The position numbers and the translations under genes are program-made. A DNA stretch of 64,000 nucleotides from Meandrina meandrites (lineage: Eukaryota; Cnidaria; Anthozoa; Scleractinia; Meandrinidae), in assembly GCA_963693305.1 (NCBI GenBank), contig OY855915.1:18989222-19053221 (forward strand). The letters run 5' to 3'. This document shows positions 47,522-60,300 of the stretch, in pieces. The notes beneath the pieces were generated by a model. That model ran no database searches. It was not told where the DNA came from and saw only the letters and a list, made by a program, of their open reading frames with translations. Within the stretch, counting starts at the first letter, position 1. Every line of letters begins with the position of its first letter.

Positions 47522-48649
47522 ATGGTCTCGCGCTATAGCAAAAAAGGAGAGGGACATGCAATCTGGTGTTTATGTACCCTCCCTATCATTATTTTTCCAT
47601 TTATCGTGATATTTCTGCTCCATCGAAGTTTCTCTGGGGACGATTTTCATCAGCATTCAGGATTTAAAAGCACAACACCGACAATGATATTGAGGAAAGA
47701 CATGCGTTTGTTGAAAGAGCAAAATGAGTTTTTCGAAACGTTGCTGAACATGACAAAAGCTCCTACCAACAATCCGTCTCCTGTTACTTCCGTTGTCTTG
47801 GCCGTTGACTTGAGTAGGCGGAGAAATCCGCCTACCGTGTCCGATCCGATTGAATTGCAACGAGACGAAGAATCTTCGGATCGCGACGGAAAAGTTGTAA
47901 TCGTAACACCCGAACCGGACTCTGGGAAAACAAGGAAAGTTACGTTCTCCCCAAAAGAGGAAGAGATTACTGGGCACGAATTGCTCTCGGCTTTTTTTGA
48001 GCAAGTTGTCCCAGAAAACATGGCAGGAAAATTAAACGTTCATACATGGCAAGGAATTTGCGGTCCAAACGTTGAACAACTTCGGCATTCGCCGTTATTT
48101 CCTCGTTTTCCATATGTGCGAAAATTTTTGGATCAATTCAGATCGCACTCGGAGGGAAGCGACTTCGGAGAGAGAATATTCGGGTTTATTCACCCGGAAA
48201 AGCAGGGTTTTCACGAGTTCGCGATCACTTCCGATGATACTTCGGAGCTGTGGTTGAGCTCCGACAGCAACCCGAAGAAATCTCGACTGATCGCCGCAGT
48301 ATATTCGGCTAGTGGCGCGGCATGGACAACGCCCTATAATTACAAAAAGTATCCAATTCAAGTTTCGAGGAAAATCGCACTGAAATCCTCTAGAAAATAT
48401 TACATTGAAGCCCTGCACAAACAATCCAAGGGACGAAGCCATATTCAAGTTTTCTGGAAAGAGCCGGGTTCGCAAACATTCAAAGTAATCCAGGGCAAAT
48501 ATCTGTCCCTCTTTGTTGATGATCGAGACATGCACGAGGAAGGCGTTGTGGAGGAAACCGATTTTCACAGTTATGCACCCCCCGGAATTCCGAGCCACTC
48601 CAAGCGGAAACTAGATCCCAGTGTTAAGAAATTTCTGTATAAGTGCTAG
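47522..48649 (+). CDS. Type II membrane protein with PA14 domain (B4GALNT3/4-like, no transferase domain)
   Basis: A single exon of 375 aa. The N-terminus has a short basic tail followed by one hydrophobic anchor (about 13-33, AIWCLCTLPIIIFPFIVIFL), the layout of a Golgi type II protein. A Ser/Thr/charged stem runs to about 165. Residues about 168-335 form a PA14 module (ERIFGFIHPEKQGFHEFAIT, SDDTSELWLSSDSNPKKSRL, YYIEALHKQSKG). These blocks resemble the PA14 region of beta-1,4-N-acetylgalactosaminyltransferases 3 and 4, where PA14 is thought to bind glycans. The frame stops 40 residues after the domain. No glycosyltransferase exon lies between here and PSME4 at 52 kb. A cryptic donor (GTATAAGT) just before the stop is weak. 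Probably a carbohydrate-binding membrane protein; function unproven. Confidence 0.8.
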   Translation: MVSRYSKKGEGHAIWCLCTLPIIIFPFIVIFLLHRSFSGDDFHQHSGFKSTTPTMILRKDMRLLKEQNEFFETLLNMTKAPTNNPSPVTSVVLAVDLSRRRNPPTVSDPIELQRDEESSDRDGKVVIVTPEPDSGKTRKVTFSPKEEEITGHELLSAFFEQVVPENMAGKLNVHTWQGICGPNVEQLRHSPLFPRFPYVRKFLDQFRSHSEGSDFGERIFGFIHPEKQGFHEFAITSDDTSELWLSSDSNPKKSRLIAAVYSASGAAWTTPYNYKKYPIQVSRKIALKSSRKYYIEALHKQSKGRSHIQVFWKEPGSQTFKVIQGKYLSLFVDDRDMHEEGVVEETDFHSYAPPGIPSHSKRKLDPSVKKFLYKC

Positions 48650-48893
48650 AATCAGCGTGATAGTTGAGAACTCAACACCAAAGGAGCCGATATCCACGTA
48701 TAAGCTGAGCTAAATATTAACTGTTACCTCAACAATATGAGGATGTATTACGGTCAATTTTAAAATGGCTAGACTTGAGTAGTGCTTCGTTTTTGTCAAC
48801 TCCAGCCTGTTTGAAAAAGATGGGGGGGGGGGGGGGGATGTCCATCACGTCCGAAGTCAGTCACTCAGGAAAGGTCGTTATACAGCCGCTTAA
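48650..48893. other. 3' flank of the PA14 gene with 16-G run
   Basis: There is no nearby AATAAA; the first plausible one on this strand is at 49911-49916, which would imply a long 3'UTR crossing a MITE. A homopolymer of 16 G occupies 48822-48837. Confidence 0.5.
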
Positions 48894-49271
48894 GGCCTGG
48901 CTAAACTAAGAAACATTGTTGCGGACGCAAATGTTTCTCAGTTTAGCCACGTGGGAAACATATGTTGCGGAAACAAATTTCGCTTCACGGAAACAAAAAA
49001 TATTTCAGCCTCAAGTCAAAAACAGTTTTGCTTCCCGGAATCAAATTTGGCTACCCCGGAAACCAGGAAACATATGTTGCCAAGTTTAGCCACAATGGAA
49101 GCAATTTATGACTTGTTTACAAGCATGCGTGACACTGCTTCCGAAACATTGTTTCTTAGTTTAGCCACGCGGGCAGCAAAACATTTTTCTTGCTTTCCGC
49201 TTATTTAGCCACCTAGGAAACATTACAAGGAACAATGTTTCCGCAACAATGTTTCCTAGTTTAGCCAGGCC
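48894..49271. mobile_element. MITE with GGCCTGGCTAAACTA inverted termini
   Basis: GGCCTGGCTAAACTAAGAAA at 48894 onward pairs with an inverted copy ending at 49271; similarity runs about 32 bp (through CATTGTTGCGGA) with one mismatch. The interior is packed with further copies of GGAAACA and TTTAGCCAC in both orientations. It is about 378 bp long and non-coding. The 85-codon ORF at 48951-49208 is an artefact. A possible TA lies just outside each end, but the offsets differ by one base, so the target duplication is uncertain. Confidence 0.8.
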
Positions 49272-50533
49272 TGTAGAACGCATGTGGATGTCACGGCGTT
49301 TAAGAAAGAAAAGTTTCTTAAAGAACTTCACGGTTCTCATTTTTGCTCTGCTCATTTCTTGATTTTCTTGAGGATTCTATTCTCAGTTATCATCATCTGC
49401 AATATTTGAAACTCGAAAGGGGAGTTACTTAACTCCTTTTACCCTCACCTGGGCACGCCCCTTTTAAGGCTACGAGAGCCTTTTTTCATAATAGCTGCAA
49501 GCCGTTCAATTTACACGAGAAGTCACAAAGTTGGCTCGCGGGCAGGTTGGCCCTATGTGGAATATCACTCGCTTTGAAAGTAGGGTAATTCCTGTGGGGG
49601 GAACCAACTTATTTCCATGTAAACACATTGGGTATTTTGACTCGCCTAACAGGGACAAGGCATACATAAATGGTTCGTTGGTAGAGACAACTTTTCTCAT
49701 ATAAACGCTCGTAAAAGATGGCTAGGGGGAGGGGGTGACCCTAGCCTCCTACCAGCGGCAACTCGCCTCCATATAAACAGGCCCCGATTAACGGATTAAT
49801 GGCCGCCAGCAAGGTGTAACTGGGTCTAATTTTTTAAAACGATTGATCCAACGGAGAAACCAGCGTCATTACTTGAAGGCACAATGCAGATATCGGCAGA
49901 GCTGTTAACCAATAAAAGAATGCTTTTTGTAACTCAAAGTACATGGACACATGTACCTACGTCATTAACAGGGGCGGATCCAGAAAAATAAGAAAGATGG
50001 GGCCGAAACACAACACAACCCTGATTGTGCAATACTGCTCAAAAGACGGTTGGTTACAATAGTTTTTAGATAGTCTGCAGCCCATACAGCTGAATCAATA
50101 ACTCGAACGTCCCGCTAATTCGAACCTTTTTTTATTCCCCTCCAGGTCATTTTCTTACTAATACCCTCGAGCTCGATGACTCGAACCCTTTTCGAACCCA
50201 TCAATTACCGTCCTATGATTGGACTGCGTGAAAGTTCGAATGCTGCATTCAACACTCGTCGTTTTCAAAAGGGCCTAAGATAAAGAAGCTTGATAGGTTT
50301 GTGCGGCGACTTGACAAAAGAAAGGCAGAAAATCGTCTGCGTTTGCTGGCTAAATGAACCGCCGAAGCGAGTTTCGAGTGACGTTTGGAGCGCACGTTAG
50401 CCCTTGCTGGGAGAACTGCCAATATAATCTATTGCATATCCTGTGGATGCCTTTGACAGCGCGAAAACGGTTACTATCGGAAATGAGAAACCAAATTGTA
50501 GGAAAGGAGAAAAATTTCGGTTTTTGTTTTGAT
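49272..50533. other. Repeat-derived intergenic stretch
   Basis: No gene supported. Small hairpins occur, for example GGCTAGGG/CCCTAGCC at 49720-49746 and GGGGAGTT/AACTCC near 49420. A hAT-like end motif (CAGGGGCGGATCCAG) starts near 49971. Clustered CTCGAAC/TTCGAAC motifs at about 50101-50200 look like transposon relics. AATAAA is at 49911-49916. Confidence 0.4.
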
Positions 50534-50538
50534 TAAGG

Positions 50539-51063
50539 CAGGCCCGTAGCCAGGAATTTTGCTGGGAGGGTGCGTATGAGCGCCTCCGGCGTGAAATGTC
50601 GAGCGCCACAGGCGCGAGCCCGAAGAGGGGTCTGGGGGTATTCTCCCCCAGAAAATTTTGAAAAAATGGGTTCATCTGAGGCCGCATTTCGTGCGTTTTG
50701 AAGACAGTTTGTTAGGAAACAAGCCATATAAAGGTGAGGTAATAATTCTGGTACATTTTTAAATTCAAAACGTAGTTTTAGAAACAGAACCTTGTAAACA
50801 TAATTTACAATTTATTTAACTAACAATGACGGTAGTTCTTTTAAATGAAGACTGGAAAAAGATAGATATCTTTATTTCGGTTTCAAATGGTAATTACATA
50901 AATCAGCCAGAGTCGGTTTGCTGACTATAAACGGCATTAGTTAGAATGTATCGTTAAAATTAACCTAGAATCACAAAATTTGGTCAAAAATATGCCACAA
51001 GAATCATCAAATGGTGGACCCATTAAATGTAAATAGACGAAGTACAGAAATACCATTTCCTTT

Positions 51064-51094
<31 letters not shown>

Positions 51095-51185
51095 TACTTT
51101 TTTCACAAGGAGCGGACTTCCAAGGCTCGTGGGGGGGTGCGGACGCACCCGTCGCACCCCCCCCCCCCCCCTGGCTACGGGCCTG
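50539..51185. mobile_element. TIR element with CAGGCCCGTAGCCAGG termini
   Basis: CAGGCCCGTAGCCAGG at 50539-50554 is exactly inverted at 51170-51185. TAAGG flanks both ends (50534-50538 and 51186-51190). The 647-bp interior holds a G/C-rich subterminal tract on each side, a (TTTA)n microsatellite at about 51059-51092 and a run of C near 51157-51170. It encodes no transposase. CAGG-type ends suggest a hAT-like element, but the visible flanking repeat is 5 rather than 8 bp, so the superfamily is uncertain. Confidence 0.85.
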
Positions 51186-51190
51186 TAAGG

Positions 51191-52068
51191 CCAGGATACA
51201 CTTGAAGGCCGTTTTCCGCCGCAGTTAAATGCAAATAACTCGTTCGCGTTTCAAGCTAAATATAAAAACTCTTTGCTCTTCCCATGCCTGTGCTTTGCGG
51301 TGTTTTGTAAATTTTTGGGTGATTTTGGGGGATGTTTGGGAGAAGATAGTTTTTCTAGTAAAATTTAGAGATATAAGATTAGAATTTGAGTTATAAATTA
51401 GTAGATGGACACCAATACAGTCCCCTGACAACATGGGTTGCTCTAAAATTAACAAAATTAGAAGCCCTAACGAAAGTATGATTATGGTCAGGAGCCCAAA
51501 CTTTCACGAATTTTCAAACGGTTTATTTTGTCGTGAATGTAAAGAAGTCAGTTAAACGGTCGTAAACAACTTTCCAACTACCAAAGCCCGCATTTCCCTT
51601 GACCAGTGGCAAGATATATTAGCGCAAAATAAGGGCACTGGGTACCACCATTGCGAACATTTTGGAAGGCCCTGGTGACGAGGAACTGTTCAAGATGAAA
51701 TTGAAGGGAGTTCTACAAACAATTTAAAAGAGTAAATGTTCACATAATACTTCTGCGTCATTTTCACTAGAACACGACACAGTTTCAGCTAAATTCTCTG
51801 ATAAATGAGCAGTCAAAGACGTCACAAAACCCGTCAAAACAAATAATGAAATTCGAGAAATTTCGCGCGTTGGTGCAAAGCGCATCACGCATAAGCTAAC
51901 ACAGCAACCGCTGATCTGCACCATGCTTTGTAACAGTGAATCGGCGAAATCAACTGAATAGTCTTTTTGCCTAAGATTGTTGGTTAAATTCTGTTCTTGC
52001 GATATGTTTCGTTAGAAATAGGAACAAAGTAACAAAAGTGATCGCCCAAAGATCACCTATTCAAAGTT
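51191..52068 (+). promoter_or_regulatory. PSME4 upstream region and probable 5'UTR
   Basis: No other gene is present between the TIR element and the PSME4 ATG. A small perfect hairpin, GTGATC-GCCCAAA-GATCAC (52038-52056), lies 12 bp before the ATG and would be in the 5'UTR. CpG-containing motifs such as TTTCGCGCGTTGG (near 51859) and GACGTCAC (near 51817) are candidate promoter elements. The transcription start cannot be placed. Confidence 0.35.
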
Positions 52069-55000
52069 ATGTTAGACTTCAAGCCGCAAAAAGAAATAGT
52101 TTACAATCGTTTTCTGCCGTACAAAGACAAGCTAGATGAAGAGTCCAATAAGTTTCTTTCCGAGATCAAGTTCAGTCTGGGACGAGCTGTGGTTTTTAAG
52201 GAGACCAGTCCCGGAATTCTGTACTGGAGCAATCGACTGACAAAGTAAGTTGCTTAAAATGAGAGATTAATGTTAAATTTTTGACTTAAAATAAGGTCAA
52301 CTTAAGCTGGGGTATATATGAAAGTTTTAATTTGACGATCATTGTTTTGCAAATATAACCTTAAAGCCTACTTCCTGTGTAGCTGTCTTTTGAAACTCAG
52401 CTGGAGCTAGATGTCATTTTAGTTGATGTTTAATTGGGAATATGAAATAGCAAATTCATTTTAAGGGTTGACAAACATTTGATGGTATTTGTTCACTAAG
52501 ACTTTTTTTTCTGCAAGAAGAAAATGACGGGTTAATTTCACGACAACTGAGAAATGGAAAAATTATAAGCCTGTACATGTAACTTTAATACTGAATCGAA
52601 CAACCGTTTGTAGCCTTAGCCACAGCTAAGCTACACTAATGAGTGTAAGTCATATAAACTCACACAGTTTGAACATCGCTTTCTGAACATGTTACAAATG
52701 CTGTAGCTTACTCTAAAATTAAATTATCCTTAGAACTTTAATTGGGAGTTGTTACCAAATTTAGCATGGTCATAACTTAATTTAAGATTTTTTGCTGCAA
52801 GTTAAGGCATACCTGAAGAATTTAGCAAGGTCATCATGCCTTAGTAATATGTAAATTACCTGTGTACTAACTAGATTAACTGTTACAAGACACTTGCCAT
52901 GAATCATCTCGGGGTTTTTGCCACTGGTCAGTAAAAAAATCGTCAGCTGAAAAATATATTCAAGGTCATGGGAAAAACATGTAGTCAGAACAACTTTGCT
53001 TTATGGAGTACAAATACTCTCATAATATTTGTACTCCACAACATTGTTTAAGGTTTGTGTTGTTTCACGTCCATGTGATATAACGCGTCCGGATTAAACT
53101 GTAGATAGCTAAACCCCTATATCAAATTAAAGCGTATAGAGGTCGCTAACAAACTAGAATAACCATTTTGTAATAAAGTGAATTCTTGAATTTTTCATGA
53201 TCTCTAAATGCAAGCATCTGAGTCACCTTTTGGAAGGTACAAGTCAAAACGAATTTTGTATTTCACTAATTTCATTTATTCTTGGGTTTCCAGATCCCAA
53301 GTGCTTAAAAAGCATGTCTGCATTTTATTTTTGTCATATTCAATTGCAATGAAAAGTTACAAGACATTTGGCAATATAATTAGGGTTAAAAAATGGTGGA
53401 GTGATCATACAAAAATCTTTCTTGTAGAAAAAGTAACCAGAAAAAAAAAAAGATTCACAGACATTGTTTCATTTTTTACATGTTGGCCTAGCTATGTATA
53501 AATCAATTCCCATATGTTTTTGTATCTGGCGTGAAAATTGTAAAAGGTATTATGTACGTGTTTACCAAAGGTTATCTACTAGATAAATGTCAGTACATGT
53601 ATGACAGCCACTTACTAGTATAATATTGGACATGACTTAATTGCTACAACCTTCATGTACAAACTGCTTTATTTTCTTTTTCTGTTTCAGCTATATAAAG
53701 CTCTATGGAAGAAAGTTTTCTAAGGAGGACCATCTGAATTTTATACAGATATTTTTTGAACTAACAACAGCCTCTAACCTTGATCCTCAATATGTGATTG
53801 CCTTTGGCCATGTCTTAATTCTGTTGCTCAAGTAAGTGGAACACATTTCTGTACTTTGAACCTTTCCACAACAGCTATACAGCTATGCTGGGATGGAATT
53901 ATTTACTACACTGTAGCTGTTTCAGGGAGGTGGGTCAACATTTGTTCTTAATGGCTATTGTGGAGAGGTGCTGCTGAAAAGAGGTGACTGTCCATGGAGG
54001 TTAAACATACATGAAGATAGAATGACTGCTGTTTCTGATTAACAGACTGAAGTGTCTTATCCTAATCCTATGGTTATCAGGGCTCGAAAAATGTGCCATT
54101 TGGTCCTCAGGGACAAGTAGAGAGGGGTAGAGAAAAAAATTCAAAAACAGTTAATAAAATAAACCCTTATCAATGGCAGTGTTTTAGCAGTTCAGTTTTG
54201 TTGAAAATTTAAGCTACGGTTAACCAGTCAGGGGATTACAATCTGCACATGTATGTAAACTATGTACAAACTTGGACATCTCTATGAGTGTGTATACAGT
54301 CATGTGCATGTATCCTTCAGGAAAAAGAAAAATTTATGGCTGCTTCTTACTGTACATAATAATTGAATCGTCCCAAATTAACTTTCTCTCTTGTTAGCAT
54401 GCATCAGGCCATGTGAACATGGTGTGCCATTTTCTAAATACACCTAATTGACGAAACATTGACCCTCTTAAAAGCATAAACCATGAATGATAAGATTGAA
54501 TGTGATTCTGGGGACATGTAGACAGCATAATTTGGTAAGCTTAGTAATGTTCCAGGTTTTATTCATAATGATATCAAGATAATATTTTCTTTCTTTGAGA
54601 TCCTTGAAAGCATGATTTATGCAACCTGTCTTTTCATTATGTTTATTTTGTCACAGACACTGATAATTTTTTTCCGATTTCCCAGTAAACATTTGGGTTG
54701 CATCATTTGTGGTAAATGCTTTTCAGAGTCAATGTTTCTTCAATCAGGTATAATCTTATTAAGACTACATGCTGCTTTGTTGATAGGAAACGTGAACTAA
54801 TATCAAGAGATGATCTTGTCCTGCCATGGAGGCCTCTTTATGACCTGGTGGACTTCACATTTCATTCTAAATATGAAGTGGCCGGACTGAAGAAACATCC
54901 ACTGTAAGTTTTAAAATCTTTGCTAAAAATAAAGTACTTTTTGCACAGCTCAAAACAAATCAACTGTTCTTTTTTTTAATTGCACATAATACAAGTCATA

Positions 55001-57286
55001 TAACTGTAATGCCCTGCAATTACATGTAAAATACATGACAACAATGTATGCAACCTTGATTGTGATTCATCGCATTTCCAAACACCAAAGTTTGTCAAAA
55101 AAAATTCCCTGCTGCGTGTTATATTTTCAACTCTCTCCTTGGTACCGGTGTTTGGAAATGTGATGAAACATGCTCTCTTGTGTTTGGTATATTACATTAA
55201 CACCTAAAAGGCGCTCTCTCTTGACATAGAAACAAAATGCGACTTAAGAATTAATCATTTTGGGTTGAAATCATTTTGACCTGAAATTCTTTTTTAAATT
55301 GCAGCATGCACATCACCATGTAAAAAAATTACTGTGATCATAATAATTTACATGTATAATGGTACCATTCTTTTTTTTTTTCATTATCTTTAAACAGAAA
55401 GCTTGAAGAGACAGTGAAACATGTTGTTCGTGTATCAAGAGTGTGAGTATTATCTGATTATTAGCAATTCATTTGCTGATTCACGATTAAAATGTTTTAA
55501 CTGGTATCAAATAAAAAATTAATGCTTGAATTCTGGATCAAGCATAATTATGGGTTCAAGTAGAGTCAAATGTTGTACTGTGTTGTGTTCTTGGGTACAC
55601 TGTAAGATGCAACACTGTACTTAAAGTTGAGCTGCACATATCAGATGACAGAGGGGCCAGCATGCACGTACAAATTTTCAGCTTCTTACAGGACATAATT
55701 ATTTTCAGCTTCTTAGAGGCATACATGTATAGTACACGATGCACATATTGCTCTCTGATGGGCTCTGTACAACCTTGGGAAGCCATCTACTTAATCTTTG
55801 AAAGCCTTACCTCTGTAGTGTTGTGACAAGTCCCTTGCATGTACATGTAATGTGACTGTGCCAACCTTTATTTAGGGTACCAGTCAAGGAAGACTCACAT
55901 GTTGCTTCAAACCAGTTTGAATTTGTGTGACAAGTTCTTCCCAACAACAAGATTTCTTGAAGAAAATCTGGTATTTCACACCTCAAAGGGACTTTATCCC
56001 TCCACTTGTTGCAGGAACAAGCCATCTTTGTCTGCAGACCTTATCTTCACCCAGGAGTTTATCAATTATTATCAATTACCATAAACCTTAATTCATTGTT
56101 TTATGTTTAAATACTTTCAGGTATTTCTCAGAAGACTCGACCCAGGAGATGCTGGATGAGTGGCGGCCATTAATGTGTCCTTATGATGTTACCTTTGGCA
56201 AAGCAATGTTTTACTTTTCCTTGTTTTTGCCAACAACACTCCTGCCTGAAAAGCACCACAAAGGTTTCAAGTAAGTTGTAATTTGTACCGTTACTGATCA
56301 GAAATACATCATTTTATGAGTAGTAAAATTGCGGTTCGAAATTTAATTTTGAAGCGGTTACTTTTTTTTTTTGAAGTGTGGTCTGAAACCCTAGGATTTT
56401 AAAAAAGAATTGAGTGTATATGCACAAAATAATATGGTTACATGTACTTTTAAATTATTGTCAAACATGTACATGTATTTGGGGCAACCACACCACTATT
56501 AAGTTGCTGTCCCTTGTACATCATTGTACAATTTAGCCACAGATCAGCCAGGGCTGGGCATAACTTTGTCACGTCTCATAAATAGTACACTGCACATTGA
56601 ACACCAGTTATTTTGTCAGTGGTTAAATATTTATTTATGGTTTAGAAGGTGGAGCCTTGGTTGTGTAATGGTTAGCGTGCTGTACTTTGGATCCGAGTTT
56701 GATCCCTGACTGGGGCCATTACGTTGATGGCGTTCTTGGGAAAGATGCTTTATTCTCATAGTGCCTCTTTCCACCCAATGAGTATCAGGGAATTTAATGC
56801 CGAAGTCACTCAACCCTGGGATGGACTAGCATCCCATCCAAATCTGTTGATTTTAGAATGACCAACTGGTATATTGCCCAACTTGAAACCTATGCTTATT
56901 GCCGTACATTGTTGTTTATTTCATCTAGGTTGTGGCTTGACGAGCTGTTAGGTATTTGGCAATCTTGTACCAGCAGCTCAAGATGGGAAGAGGTAATACT
57001 ATGTGATTATAATTATAGAGTTTGTATTAAGTAATAATTATATCAAACAAAAGAGACAGTGTTTCATCGGGATATCCAAACGCTGGAAAGGGAAGTTGGA
57101 AATATGATGCACAGTGGAGTATTTTTGACAAAATTTAAGGTGTTAAGATAGCCAATGAAACATTGTCTGGAGTGTTTGGTATTAATTCTTCTCAATCAAA
57201 ACAAAAACTAAGCAATAAATGTAGAAATAAAAATTATCAAAATCTATGCTAATTAAGACCGGGTATCCAAACCTCATTCACGGTTA

Positions 57287-57323
<37 letters not shown>

Positions 57324-60300
57324 GTTTGAGAAGGTTGTTTAAAGATAAGTGCATGCCGATGCACACATTTTCATTACAGCAGTGGCTAAAAAGGGTTTTT
57401 GGAGACAACTGGGTTGAAAAACAAATATTCTCCACTGGAATTGTTGAACTTACAATAAAATATATTATTTTCACTCTTCAGGACTGCTTGAAGTTGTTTG
57501 CAAGGCTTGCAAAAGATAACATTGGATTTGTTGATTGGAATCCTTATCTTGCAACAGTGAGTAATAAGAAAACAATATAAAAGTGCAATTCAGTCTTCTG
57601 AGTAAATACTATTGACCTGATAAAAACACAGTTAACTATTTTTTGTTCTCGATTTACAATCTTTAGGTATTTACACGGATACTAAAGAATTTCCATCTTC
57701 CTGTCGGTGGTAATACTCCAGTCAGCAGTCTTAAAGATTATTCAAGCATTATTAGTTCCTTTGTTATCTGGATTATCAATTCAATGGTAAGTGTTTCAAA
57801 TGCCAAAGTTTTGATTACAGTGCAATGTAATTTCAGTGGGTTTCCTATACCCCATTCACCCCAAAGGTTAAACACGTTTAAAGGCTGTTTAGTTAAACGC
57901 GGTTTGAAATTGTAATCTTCATGTAGAAGTTGCTAACTGATGTTTATCGACTTCAAATTTGGCACAATGAAATCGGAAGGTTTCCGCTCATTGGAATCCT
58001 ATTCAAATTTAGTCTATTTTTTAAGTCTTCTGTTGCCAATTTTCATTTTGTTTAAGCTGGTTTAACTAAACATGTTTTGTTGGTGTGAACTGGGTACTAG
58101 ATTGCCTATTGGCTGGCAATATACATGTACATGTACATGTACATGTATATACATGTATATTTTACTGCTGCAGATAACATTTAGTGTACTCTATTCATAA
58201 AGAAATAAATCAACTTTGTGTAACGAGGTTTGCACATGTCATAACAGTCCTTCTTGTGACTAACAAACCTGTGGTCCTAAGATTCCTGATTTTAAACTGT
58301 TAGCAATTTGCCTACCCTTCAAAATTAATGATCATAATGTTATTAATAGTTTATGTAATTATAATAAATTATTATGTTATCAGTCTGTAATTATTATTTT
58401 ATTTATTTAAGTCAAAATTAATTGCATTGCAGAGTGGCTCCAGTACAACTCAAGAGCATCTCTGTAAATTGTTCAAAGCATTGGAATCTTTTTATCATCC
58501 TTCAAACAGCGGCCGTTACTCAGTAAGTTGTCAGAATTAAACTTACAATGTATTACCTGTAATTTCTACAATAATTTTTACAATGCAAGTTCACTGTAAG
58601 AAACCCCATGACTGCCTAGTAGTGTGTACTGACTATAACAAATGATTTAATGAAATTTGATTGGTCACAAGCAGTCTGATTTTAGCCCAAGTAGGACAGT
58701 TTATATTTTATATATTATTGGGCAGTGTACATGCCATTCATGGGTAATTGGACAGCATACCTCGTTTGCGTTATATTAACAACTTAACTATTATTTAAAA
58801 TGTTTTTATTTTTTTGTGGTAACGGGACTTTTGTCATCCAATTCTGTGTTGTCATAACCGTAATGATTTTATCATGGGCCAGCCTTCATACAGTACTTGT
58901 ATATATATTATGTGTATGTATTATTTATTGTAATAAAAAAAAAATAAAGAGCAGCTAGAAATTCATCTCTGTTTCCTTTCCTTTTGTCACAGGGCAAGCT
59001 CCAGAGGTTTCTTTACAACCTGCCTAAAGAAATGATCAAGAGGCTTCACAGGTAATTAAACATGTATGAAAACAATAATACAGTATATAACTAACAGTTT
59101 TTGTTGTGCAAGTTCTTTTTCTTAAATGCATTTATATAATTTGATATCATAATGATTATGGTAAAGGCTCCATGGACTTGGTCAAAGTGATTTTAATACA
59201 TGTATTTAATTTTGATGATGCCTGGCTAGCTAGAAAGTGTGAAAATGGCCACAAGGTTTGAACATTGCGACAAAAAAATTCCTAATTATTAGATTCATGA
59301 TTAAGATATCAAAAACACAAAAAAGCTAAAAAGTGACTTTAGTCACTTGATTTTTAAAGCTTAAATCTGCAGGGGAGAAACATCCAAAATCCAGCAACAG
59401 TGGATGAGCAATAATTGTAAACAACAATACTGAATTTTATTTTGGCTGATAATGAAGAATAATGCATAATTTTTTCATATCATACTCAGCCTCGACCAAC
59501 AATTGCTAATTTATGTTGAATTTCAGCTGTAGACATTATTTTCTTGATTTAAATTTATTATTAAATAATGATTAATATTTATTGTAATTGACTTTTCCCT
59601 TTTACTGTGACTCATTATTTAAACTATTTATTTGACCACTGTAAATTGTTTGTTTTTTTATTAGAGAGAGATTTCCAAAGAATTCCTGGGAGACACCTAT
59701 CCCGGAGGAGGCCAAGCTGAAAGATGAAGAACTAACAGCTTTTGTAGAGTGTCTCAAACCTGCCGTCATGCTGGCTGTGTTTAACAAGGGTGGAAGCTTT
59801 GATGCTGCAGGGGCTCTCCAGAACTTGGCACTGATCAAACCTGACATAGTCCTGCCAGCTTTATTAGACAAGTAAGGCTCTTAAATGTTCTTCGCAACAG
59901 AATAGGAACAAGATATAAGCTATGCAAAAGATCAGAAATATTCATCATGTTTTGGAGGTAGGACAAAGAAAATCTGAGCCCTGATCAGAATCAAACCCAT
60001 GTCACCTCCCAAACAGATGGTCGTTGCTTCATCCACTTATCGGTAGCTACATGTATCTTTACAGAGCCCGTCATTACATGTAAAATAATCATGCAATGGT
60101 AGGACATAAAATTATAAAATTAATATACCTCATCTAAAAAAGTCAATTTTATCTGAACAGATAAAGTAAGAGGAAGCAAAGGCAGTATATTGTATTACAA
60201 CACTTGATGAACATTGCATGATTTACACTTGAGGGTAGCTATTGTATTCATTAGCTAAGTTATAGAAGTTAATAATAAAAATAAGTAAAAATACTGAACG

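Noticed and set aside
56651..56725. Functional tRNA-Gln gene
   Set aside because: The 3' half of the anticodon stem is missing and the acceptor arms do not pair; it is a SINE head.
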